Assembly (NCBI GenBank): GCA_947044365.1
Contig: OX345647.1
Span: forward strand, 403,501 to 467,500
From: Petrosia ficiformis
Lineage: Eukaryota; Porifera; Demospongiae; Haplosclerida; Petrosiidae
DNA: 64,000 bases
Direction of reading: 5' to 3'
Shown: in pieces, positions 21,657 to 34,379 of the stretch
Numbering within the stretch: the stretch's first letter is position 1
Layout: each line of letters begins with the position of its first letter
Translations under genes and position numbers: made by a program
The notes under the pieces: model-generated
What the model saw: the letters and a program-made list of their open reading frames with translations, nothing else
Database searches by the model: none
What the model was told of the DNA's origin: nothing

Positions 21657-24600
21657 TGTGTCACCTACGCGAGTATGGGTTGTATACGTAGTTAAGGAAG
21701 TTACATCATTCCCGGGGGCTCGGTCAATTAATGGGCGTGGCGCGTAAAAGAACGCGCGATCAAGCTCTACACACCAGCAGAAAGAAAGCTGTTGAGCTTA
21801 CGTAGAAACTGTAACTAATAGCTAGCTATTCTGCCTGAAATATATTTCTAAAGTTCTACAAGGTCCTTTGAAAGGTCAGGAGAGTAGATAATCAAAATAA
21901 TAACTATAATAAGCTGTTGTCTTTCATGCTTGATAAAGTCAGCCATGATTACTGAATTCTGGACACCACAAAGCAGTCATAAGGATACTTTTATCTTCAC
22001 TTAAATTTGTAAAGCAATCATAGGGATGTTTTTTCTCTATATACACTTGTTAGACATCTATAAACATAAATAATAATATTGGAGTAACCATAGTAACACC
22101 GCTATTTTTGATGTGCACTAAACCTTAGTATTGCATTAGTAAGTACATGTAGTATCAGACATTTACTACACCATTATATAAAAATAATTATTTGTTGAAT
22201 GTAGTGATGGGCAATTTTTTGATTATCGTGATAATTGTGATTAAAATTTCCTGTGATAATCATATCGTCTAAATATTCCCATATCGTTGTCACAAAAATA
22301 ACAATTATTATGCCATAACTTCAGGTTTTCAGTACTATCACATCTAAATCAGTTTTTCAACACTGTTTACTCAACAAATAAAAGGTATCAATTTGATTGT
22401 TGAATGAAATCTACATACATATGTAAGGTAGCCAATAATCGCAATAATCGTGATACTTGCAAAAACAATAATCGTTGACTCATATTTTCATAATCGCCCA
22501 TCCCTAGTATATAATAATAATTATTAATTTGGAGCTTTTTTTGTAAATATAATCACATATAATATACCAGGAGAGTCTACTTCGAGAGGTTCACTCGTTG
22601 GACCCGATTCAGTGCTTCCATCTGATCCAGTCAACACAGTTCTAGCAGTCACACTATAATCATCATTTGGATCAAGTCCTGTCAATTCAGCAGAACTTTC
22701 AGAATATGGAACACGCTTTGTGATGTCCGGCTGTTGTCGTCTCCGATCATTTGATACAGATGCAACGACTTCAATTTCGAAAAAACCACCAACCTCTTCT
22801 AGTGACAATGGTGTCCATGTTATTGTCATAGTTGTACCATCTTCAGATCTGGTTGCTTCAACATTTATAACATTTGCTAGATTTTCAGCTGAAAGAGAGA
22901 GAGGGGGTCTCAAATATATGTATAATTCAATATTAACACAAGTGTATAATTATTCTCTAGTTATAACATATATTATTGTAAAATATGAGACCTACTTTGA
23001 ATTGAAGAGAATGCTAATACACTGACATTCATCCCTTGACCCACTTCATTGACTGCTCCAATAGTAATGTTATAAGGTACACCGGGTTCTGTGATGAAGA
23101 GAATAGTGTTGTTTAAGTATGATAATTTAGCTATTGATTATAGACTAAGAGAAGAAACATCTACTCACTGAGATTACAAACAAGTTGAGTATATTGGGTT
23201 TGTCCTTCAACTGATTCCACTTGGAAGTTATAAAAAGGAAATCCAGTTTGATCTCCTTTCCTGTTTGTTACATCAATGTTATAATATTCAATGAATCCAT
23301 TAGGAGTGACTGGAGGCAGCCAAGTTACATTGAGTGTGGTGCTGTTAACTGATGGTAGAGTATCGTTGAAGTTCCCTCCTCTTACTCTGTTTGGTATAGT
23401 GATAAGAATCACAGGAGATGAAACTATGAGAGAAAAGTGAATAATCTTTAAAAATGTATTTCAAATTGCATTTCAAATTAGATTTATATACTGAATATAG
23501 TTATGATTGTGGCTGAAGAGTTTTTGATAACCATTGGTCCAAAGTGCTTCTTATTTGGCAGAGCACAGTTCTCTGTTTGGGCCAGATGGCACAGTTAATT
23601 ATGATTATAACTCTTTGTTAATTGGCGCATAAACTAATCATTGTTGACACAATTTGGCCCACGCTTCAAAACAAATCAAAAACTCTGTTATGTAGTTACA
23701 ATTTACAATACTTACTATCTGGGTTAGTTCTTCCAGATATTTCAGCTATAGGGCCATATCCAGCTACAGTAGCAGCTGCAATTGTAGCATTGTATTCCTG
23801 ATATGGTACAAATCTTGACACTATGAAATTTTCAGTGTCTGCATTTAGAATATCTGAGGTGCTAGTACCATTGGTTATTACAGTGAGATTATATTCAGTA
23901 ATGATTCCATTTGGAATTGTCGGAGGGTTCCAACTGAAAGTGACACTAACTGTGGTATCAATAGCTGTGAAATCTTGTGGAGGATCTTCTGGTTCTATGA
24001 AAGAGAACAAGTAAGAAGATTGAACCTAACTAGGATGAACTACAGGTAAAATAATATAATTGTAAAGTAGGTAGTTTGTGTGTGTAACAATTCTCTACTA
24101 TAAATAGAAACCACACCCATCATTGAACTACATTTATATATGTATGACCTAATACTGTGAATGTTACATGTTGAAGTAAACTTAAAGTAATCTATTATAT
24201 TTTAAGTCAGTACTATGGAATGTATGACTAGGGTTTCTAGTACTGTAATATTATGGCTATTTGCAATACTGCTTTACGTTCACTAAAGGAACTGGAACTA
24301 CAAGAGGAACAGAAATGAACATATCATATATCATAAGCAGTCAATGTATTAATGGGAATATACATAAAATAAGTAATAACTGTCTCTATAGTAATGATGT
24401 CGTAAGTGTACTGTAAGTCTAATCAGGAAGGTATATTTTATCAGTTACCTGGTGATCTAGAACTATGTCTTAAGCAACATGTTAGTTGAGTGATGTAAAT
24501 GTGTTATTTAGATGACTAATAGCTAGAGTTGATATGTTTTGAAGCATGGGCCAAATTGGCTCAATATTGTGTGTGTACCATTGGGAATACATCTTGAACT

Positions 24601-26667
24601 GATTAACAAAGAGTTAATGCTGTTAGTAACAATATCAACTGATCCACTGGCCCAAAGAGAGAACTGTGCCATGCGAAATAAGAAGCTCTTTGGGCCAATG
24701 GTGCTGCCGTGCACCTTATGATCTTATCAAACACTCTGCTTATAACTATTCTACAGAATGTTAAGGAGATTCTTTTGTATGTCTGTTCAGCTAGGACATC
24801 TATTAGCTGTAATATCTCCCTACTGCCATATATCCCATGGCTTGTGTGCATGTTTCACACACACAACACACCTATTAAAACTGATTACAACTACGTTTAC
24901 TACACACATGTATGATGTAACATTAATCACTGTGGAAAGCATTCAGAGGGACGTTCTTGAGGACTATAAGCACTGAACAGTTCTACTATTCTTTGTGTGC
25001 TAAGAAATAGACGGCATGTAATTATATACTTACTTTGCAGTTCAAGCACTTCAACAGAGCTGTTTGTTACAGTAACACTAATCTCAGTAACAGTAACAGT
25101 AGCATCACAAGTGTACTTCCCAGCATCAAACGTATTCAGGACTTCAAACTCTAGAGACAGCTGGTCTTTATAACGCATAGGATATACACTAATATCATTT
25201 TCTTCCCCGATAACAGATTCTTTACTCCACTCAATCACAGGTGAAACTATTAATCTGTCAACAACAGTGACTATACAAGTCAAATTATAAGGTTCACCAG
25301 GTTTTTCTAAACCTGTCACTTCTGTTACGACTTCAGGATTAGGAAGATCTGTAGAAAAGAGATAGAGAGAGATATGAAACCAATGAGAAGATTAAGAACA
25401 TAAAAAACTGAAATGTTAACGAGCTCTTTAGAATTTATGAAAAATTCATATAATTATTGTGTCAATATTGATATCTGTGTGTTACATTTATTACAAATGG
25501 ACACTAAGATAATGATATGAAGATATCTCTCCTAATTAATGTCATTACACACTCACCTTCCACTACAACATCAGTTGATGTCTCGTTAGTTATATTTGTA
25601 GTATATGTATCATCAGTGTTAGCAGTCACTAGTACTGTACATTGGTATTCTCCATTATCATAAGTAGCACTAAGAGGATAGAACTCTAGAGTAGCTGTGT
25701 AACGATTAGTATCAGTCTCCACAAGGGTTTCTGTAATAGTGGGTTCAGTGATATTCATCATGTTCCTTGTCCACTGGTTAGTGACTATTACTGGTATGTC
25801 TACTAGATCATCCAATGTGATTTCACAAGTTAGTGTGAGTGGAGTACCGGCATATAGAGTGCCAGAGTAGTCTCGACTTATGTCAACCGTGAATGGAGGG
25901 ACTATGAGAGAATAGAAAACATAATCATGACAATATGACTTATAAAAAGAGATGTGGGATCATGCAGAGATGTGGAAATAGTGAATTAGCTGTCAGATAT
26001 TTGACATTTTTTCATCATTCCTGTCCTCCTCCTTATAATTTGTATGCAGTCCAGTTTAATATTCACTGAACATTCTCTACATTGACTGGACCGTGTTAAA
26101 TATGATTGGCTGTTTCCAAACCACTGATGAAGATGAGGAAAAATGGATGAAATAATTGAATGTCAGCGAAAAAGAGAAAGCAGTACGTGTATTTGTGACA
26201 GTGGGAAGGAAAATAAAATAAAATATTCTAAATATGACTTAAATTCAATGTGAAAGAAAGAGGGAGAGGAATATAAAGTAAGAAAGGACTCACAATCAAC
26301 TACTAGTGTATATTCCTGAGAATCAGAGTCAGCATCATTAGTCAATGATATATTAAACTCAGCCATACATATATACACTCCTCTGTGTTCAAATAGAACT
26401 GGATCTAGTATGATAGTTACATTAGTAACTGGTCCATCTATCACTGTGATTGTAGGTATATTGAGCTCATCTAGGTCACCCATACTGACATCATCCATCT
26501 TCATCCATGTTACATTAGGTTGTTGAACTAGTCCTTCAACTACTCTAACACTGCATGTAATGTTGAAACTCTGACCAACTTCAGTATAACCACTAGTTGA
26601 GATGTTCAGTTCAAGAGGAGGTAATTCTAAAAATAGGAGAGTCAGACACAATGTTCTATATCAGTAC

Positions 26668-26706
<39 letters not shown>

Positions 26707-29700
26707 TATTATTATTATTTATTTATTTTTTTTTCAAAGTCCAAAAATTTATAATTACTTTATAATATAGAAATAAAGAAATAAAGAAATAAAGTGATAA
26801 TTGGGATTGGTGTTAATCCAATAACCAAGTAATTGGAGCTCCATCCTCTAACCCTAGACATCTCCATTTTGTTTGTGATCCTCTCAAACATAGGATTGAA
26901 GCTCTTAATATAGCAAATGCTAGTCTTGCTCTTAGCCACCCCATCGCTTCTCCATATGTTCTATCCCACTTTTCTGCCAATCTATCTCCTATTATCTTCA
27001 CCAAATGTTGCGCCTGTCTTCCCATTACTCCATCTACAGAAACACAGAATGGCGTAAACGTTGCCCTCCTGGCCTCACATGCTTCCCCATATTTATTCCT
27101 CTTTTCTCTCTCTGCGGTTTTTATCACATCTTCGGGAGATCCGTTACCATAAGATTTGGCGTCTGTGTCTATGACACGAACATCTAACAACGTCAACTCT
27201 TGTGGCGTCCAGACTCCTCTGATGGATAGGTCAGCTATCAGGGCAGGTGTTTCTGTTGTATTATTTGGTTCCCTGACCACTGGTTCCTTTTTCACTTGTC
27301 CCCAGACCATGGAGGAAACATCCGCGATAGCGTCCCTTATTTCATTGTGCCTTTGTATTACTAGGCCCCCTTTTCTACAATCTAATGCATGTGACAAGTC
27401 GAATACTGAGCCACATCCATCACAGCAATCAGGAACTCTTAATAACGGTTTTCTATACCTGATTGCCAATGCATCCCTGAACTCTTGAGGTGCCAAGTCA
27501 AAGTTGTATCTAGCTACTGGCAACACGGTTAACCAAGTTGATATCTTGTTTGATCTTGTTCGGTTGATGGCTCTTTGGTGTTCTTGGTCAAATAATGGTA
27601 GGATTTCATCAAACTCGTTGTTCATCCTCTCTTCTTTTGCCTTCCTACTCTCCTTACACGTTTTATCAATCAATTCCATATGATCCTCCTTTACAAACTC
27701 ATCTGCTCCCCTTATTGCCTCTATTAACTTTTCACAGCTCTTCTTGGAGTTTCTATATGCTGAACTGCTCATTTCTCTTGGATCTTCAACTCCCAATCCT
27801 CCCATCCTTGCTGGGAGAGAAAATAGTTTTCTTTCATTACCTGATATTTCATTTCCAAATATTGCTGGCAATACTTTATTTGCTATTGCATTCTCAATTT
27901 CCTGAAATTCCTCTTCACAGTCTTTAACTACCTTCTGCACAAATGCCCACTCATTCTGTAATGATTTCACTAATGCTGTATAAGCGGCCTGGGGCTGTTG
28001 CTCCGCAATCTCTGTGAGTGTTTCTAATTTATATTGCCATCTTTGATTTAGTTGATTCCAAAACTCTTTCTTCCCTGTATTATTACCTATTATCCCTCCT
28101 AACATCCGTCTGCTCTGCACAACTCTAACTCCAAACTCTTCAAATATTCCTCCTGCAATAGAAGTATATTTTTCATCAACTATTAGGTAGCTCTTGGTTG
28201 GCTCAGGAAAGTATCCATATAGCGGCCCTTGCTCTACTAGTTGCACAAACCAATTTCTTAATTCCCTCAGCGTTCCACCAGCTGAAGCATCATCCGCATA
28301 CCAAACCCGAGTAACCATTTGAGATTTAAGACTGTGAATGAGGGGAAGTGTACCAATAGCATACAGAAACATCGACAAGGGATCCCCTTGCGTTACTCCT
28401 TCTTTACTATAAACAATTGATTTTCCGCCTGCAATCACCAGTGGGGCCCATCCGCGATATGTATTAAATATAAACCGTGAACACCTCGGCCAAAGAATTC
28501 TAGCATTCCACAGTATTGCAACTCTATTCACCGAATTGAATGCATTTCTAGCGTCAACCAGTAGTACACCCCAGCCCTCCATCTTATTATCATCAAACAG
28601 ATCAGACATAGTATGAATTGCACCCTCTATGCCACTTCTGACTCCAGCACATAATTGTGCCACTCCTGCAACTTCTTCAACCTCATATCTTGTCACCATC
28701 ACCATTACTTTACCCAATATTCTCCTAAGAGCTTCTCCAATTCCCACGGGTCGTACACCCAGACACTTGTCCAGTGCAATTAGCCTATTCGCCATTAGAG
28801 CTCTTATCTCTTGCCATGGTATAATCAAGTTAGCCAATCCTTTAATCAATTCAGCAACCGATTCTCTTAGTCTCTCACTATGTGCTCCGAATCTCATTAA
28901 TGAATCCTGCCAGTGAGTCGAGTCACTCCCTCCTGGGCCCGCTCCTCCTTGAATCATCTGAGCCACTTGTAACACGTGGCTGCCATTAACCTCAACACCT
29001 TCCCACACTGGTATCTCATCATCCTTACATTTATATAGTGCCGACTGGGATGGGACCTTTGAATCAGGGTGCTTCAGTTTCAGCATATCTAAAACACTCA
29101 TATCTGTATCACTACTCATCTTCTCACCCGGATCTAGCACTCCTCCAACTCTCTCTGTCAACCATCTAACCGCAGGACGTATCTTTCCCTGTAGCATCAA
29201 TCTTGTGAATATTTTTACCACATTATCTCTATCATTGTCATTTTTCTTCATGCTTCTCAATGATTTATTGCATCTAACTGCTTCTCTAATCAACTGATCG
29301 AATTCTTCTCTTTTCCACATATCTAGCCTTCGTATTAACAGTTGTCTAATATCTTTTCCTTTCTTTATCATTTTATCCCTTTGCAGTATTACAGCACTGA
29401 AAACAATAAGCCTATCTGATGGATAATTCCCAATGTAAGTGTGTTTTACTTCTTCGCTCAAGGCATCTACATACCGTCTACCAACAGCTCCACCAGGAAT
29501 GACGTAGAGCCTGTTCTGCAGGCTAATAACCTTTCTCCACCTCTCTCCCCATTCATCCAATGATTCTAGATTCTGCTCTCCTTCCAATTTTGCTCCATAC
29601 GCCTTGGTCAAAAGATTCTGTATATTAATCAAGTCACAGCATGCTGTACTCTCTACCGGTTCTAATTGATGCCCATCACCAAAGATGCTCTTAACACTAT

Positions 29701-32700
29701 TCACCTGTTTCGTACCATCTACTGACTCATCTTCATCTTCTCCTGGTTCTTCTTCAATGTTATCCTTGTCACTAGAATCCTCCTCATCCGTCCTTTTATT
29801 GTTTATCGTTACTCGAGGATAAGCACTTGGTATGGTATGCGGTAGCTTCGAGATTCGCGGTGGTTCCTTTGCCTGAGATTCTTGTCTCTTTCTTATTATA
29901 TTCTGACACTGCCCATTCTGAAGCGGCAAACACGACACACATGGTCTCTTAGATCTCGCACACTTACATCTGATACACCTCGCTCTACTTCCATTACAGG
30001 GGCAACACTTGCCCGCCATTTATTATAATTATAATTATTATTATTATTTATTTATTGTTATTATTATTATTATTATTATTATTAATTGGTTGTTTACCTT
30101 CTACAGTGATATTCTCAGTTATGTTATTGACTCCATTTAATATCAAGTTATCAGGATTATCAGTAGATGATATAGTCATCTGACAGGTATGTACTCCTTG
30201 ATCATCAAATGGTCCCTCATCACCATTATCAACAGGAAAGAATGTCAGAGTACTTTCAAATGTGTTGTTGCTAATCATCTCAGCTGGTAACACTGTCACA
30301 CGATTATCATTAGTACTAGTGATAATCTCATTACTAGAATTAATCCAAGATACCATAGCAGAGACAGGTGTGTTCACTACACTGGGTAGTGTAGCAGTAC
30401 AAGTGATGTTGAGAGGAGTGCTTTCATAAATAGTATCTTTATTAGATAAAACTAGTGACATGATAGGAGAGGATACTGTGTGGAGCAGAAGGGATATGAA
30501 AATATGAGATATGATTATATAGACAAAGGACTTACTTGTAACACTCAGCATTTCATTATTATGAGTAACTATAAAAAAATCGTCAAACACAACTACGCAG
30601 AAGTATTCTATAGCATCAGATGTTTTCACAGGATTTAGTGTAAACTCTAATGAAAATGTATTTCCATTCCTCATTATTGATGATTGAGTAGCATCAGGAT
30701 TATCAACAGCAACTTCATTAACTCCACGAAAATCATAACTAATAGTAAATAGATCTGGTACATATACTAGTCTCTCTGGTACTGTGACTGTACATGTGAA
30801 ACTAAACTCATCACCAGCAGTAGGTATTGAAGGGAAGTCAATATTTATCATGATATTATCATCAGTGAAATCTGAAGAGAATATATAGCAATTAAGTATT
30901 AATAAATATATTTTAATAGCACAGCTTTTTATGATTCCACGCACATGTAGCTGCATTCCTAGGTAGGAGTGACTCTACCACTCATCATTTATTAAACATA
31001 TAACTAAGAAAAATATACATGAACCATATAATGAGTATGGTTTTTAACAAAGCACATATGTTGATTTGATTTCTTGAGCTAAAGTAAAATATAATCTAAC
31101 ATAGAGGAAAGAAATAACTATAAGCACAGCTGCACAGGTAGTAGTTCAAAAATGTGAGAGAAACAATTACTCCATTAGTACTGAGTACTTACCTATCACA
31201 CTGAGCGTGATATCATTGTCTCCATTACTTCCAGTAATATAAGTAGATAAAGAAGATGGTTGTATACTCACAGAACAAGTGAAAGTATCTCCATTATTAC
31301 TTGTCATCAGTTCTTCAATACGTATTGTACTAATATACTGATCTGATATCAATGAGACTGGACTAATAGAGTAGTCTGATGAATTCATAAGAGGAGAGCC
31401 TCCATTACGAGACCATTCTAGAATAACATCCACATCAGTATTAACAGCATCATTGATAGTAACAGTACACACTAGATCAATATATGTACCCTCTATTAGT
31501 GTACCAGCATTAGGTGGATCAGTGGTAACCACAACCTCCGGAGTTGGTACTGCAAGAATAGAGTAATGATGTGTGTTTGTCATTATATGTTAGAGGTATA
31601 ATAGAATGAAATATCCCTTCAAACATTAAAGTGTGATCATATTTTATCATTGTATAGTGAACAGTATATGTACAATGTATTACTTTATAAATGTCTTTCA
31701 TATACAAATGGCAGAGCAGTGATTGTGTAATACTAAATAATATAATAATCTGTAATTACAATTTGCAAGTGACTACAAGTCAATAAGCACAAAATAACCA
31801 GAAATGAACATATCAATGTATTAATGGGAATATACATAACAATTAGAATAGGTAATAACTGTCTCTATAGTAATGATGTCGTATGTGTACTGTAAGTCTA
31901 ATCAGGAAGGTATATTTTATCAGTTACCTGGTGATCTAGAACTATGTCTTAAGCAACATGTTAGTTGAGTGATGTAAATGTGTGAATTAGATGACTTATA
32001 ACTATAGTTGATAAGTTTTGAAGCATGGGCCAAATTGGCTCAATATTGTGTGTGTACCATTGGGAATACATCTTGAACTGATTAACAAAGAGTTAATGCT
32101 GTTAGTAACAACATAATGATAATCAACTGATCCACTGGCCCAAAGAGAGAACTGTGCCATGCGAAATAAGAAGCTCTTTGGGCCAATGGTGCACCTTATG
32201 ATCACTCTGCTTATAACTATTCTACAGAATGTTGAGAAGATTCTTTCGTATGTCTGTTCAGCTAGGACATCTATTAGCTGTAATATCTATGAATTGCTTT
32301 CTCCCTACTGCCATATATCCCATGGCTTGTGTGCATGTTTCACACACACAGCACACCTATTTAAACTGATTACAACTATGTTTACTACACATTTATGATG
32401 TAACATTAATCACTGTGGAAAGCATTTAGAGGGACGTTCTTGAAGACTATAAGCACTGAACAGTTCTACTATTCTTTGTGTGCTAAGAAATAGACGGCAT
32501 GTATTTATATACTTACTTTGCAGTTCAAGCACTTCAACAGAGCTGTTTGTTACAGTAACACTAATCTCAGTAGCATCACAAGTGTACTTCCCAGCATCAG
32601 ACGTATTCAGGACTTCAAACTCTAGAGACAGCTGGTCTTTATAACGCATAGGATAAACACTAATATCATTTTCTTCCCCGATAACAGATACTTTACTCCA

Positions 32701-34324
32701 CTCAATCACAGGTGAAACTATTAATCTGTCAACAACAGTGACTATACAAGTCAAGTTATAAGGTTCACCAGGTTTTTCTAAACCTATCCCTTTTGTTACG
32801 ACTTCAGGATTAGGAAGATCTTTAGAGAAGAGATAGAAAGAGATGAAAGCAATGAGAAGATTAAGAACATAATAAATTAAATATGAATGGGTCTTTATAA
32901 TTTATGAAAAATTCATGATTATCATCTGTGTGCTACATTTATTAAAAATGGACACTAAGATAATGATATGAAGATATCTCTCCTAATTAATGTCATTACA
33001 TACTCACCTTCTACTACAACATCAGTTGATGTCTCGTTAGTTATATCAGTAGTATATGTATCATCAGTATCAGCAGTCACTAGTACTGTACATTGGTATT
33101 CTCCATTATCATAAGCAGCACTAAGAGGATAGAACTCTAGAGTAGCTGTGTAATGATTAGTATCAGTCTCCACAAGGGTTTCTGTAATAGTGGGTTCAGT
33201 GATATTCGTCATGTTCCTTGTCCACTGGTTAGTGACTATTACTGGTATGTCTACTAGATCATCCAATGTGATTTCACAAGTTAGTGTGAGTGGAGTACCA
33301 GCATATAGTGTGCCAAGATAATTTCGGCTTATATCAACCATGAACGGAGGGACTATGAGAGAATAGAAAATATAATCATGACAATTTGACTTATAAAGAT
33401 GTGGGAGCATGCAGGTGTGTGGAAATAGTGAATTAGCTGCTTGATAATTGACATTTTTTCATCATTCCTGTCCTCCTCCTTATAATTTGTATGCAATCCA
33501 GTTTAATATTTACTGGACATTCTCTACATTGACTGGACTGTGTCAAATATGATTAACTGTTTCCACACCACTGACTATAGTACATGCATTCACTACATTT
33601 ATCAGACAATGCCCTGATATGATTGGCTGTTTCCATACTACTGACTATAGTACATGCATTCACTACATTTATCAGACAATGCCCTGATATGATTGGCTGT
33701 TTCCATACTACTGACTATAGTACATTCATTCACTACATTTATCAGACAATGTCCTGATGTGATTGGCTGTTTCCAAACCACTGATGAAAATGAGGAGAAA
33801 TGAAGGAAACAATTGAATGTCAGAGAAGAAGAAAAACAGTACATGTATTTGTGACAATGGGAAGGAAAATAAAATAAAATATCATAAAATATGACTTAAA
33901 TTCAATGTGAAAGAAAGAGGGAGAGGAATATAAAGTAAGAAATAACTTACAATCAACTATTAGTGTATATTCCTGAGAATTAGAGTCAGCATCATTAGTC
34001 AATGATATATTAAACTCAGCCATACATATATACACTCCTCTGTGTTCAAATAGAACTGGATCTAGTATGATAGTTACATTAGTAACTGGTCCATCTGTCA
34101 CTGTGATTGTAGTTATATTCATATCATCCATGTCACCCATACTGATATCATCCATCTTCATCCATGTTACATTAGGTTGTTCAACTAGTCCTTCAACTAC
34201 TCTTACACTACATGTCATGTTGAAACTCTGACCAACTTCAGTAAAACCACTAGTTGAGATGTTCAGTTCAAGAGGAGGCAATTCTGAAAATAGGAGAGAG
34301 AGACACAGTGTTCTATATCAGTAC

Positions 34325-34379
<55 letters not shown>

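Noticed and set aside
26813..30019. LINE ORF as part of the gene B protein
   Set aside because: It has its own start and stop, RT and endonuclease motifs, and lies wholly in an intron; the flanking Ig exons join in frame without it.
26813..30019. Plus-strand ORFs inside the LINE (27005-27187, 27595-27927 and others)
   Set aside because: They are shadows of the minus-strand ORF with no domain pattern of their own.
30048..30956. A single 302-residue exon covering two Ig domains (and the similar 34263-35180)
   Set aside because: Conserved GTAAGT donors and CAG acceptors delimit 60- and 63-nt introns, and the gene A equivalent is not open, so two exons are more likely. Retention is kept as a finding.
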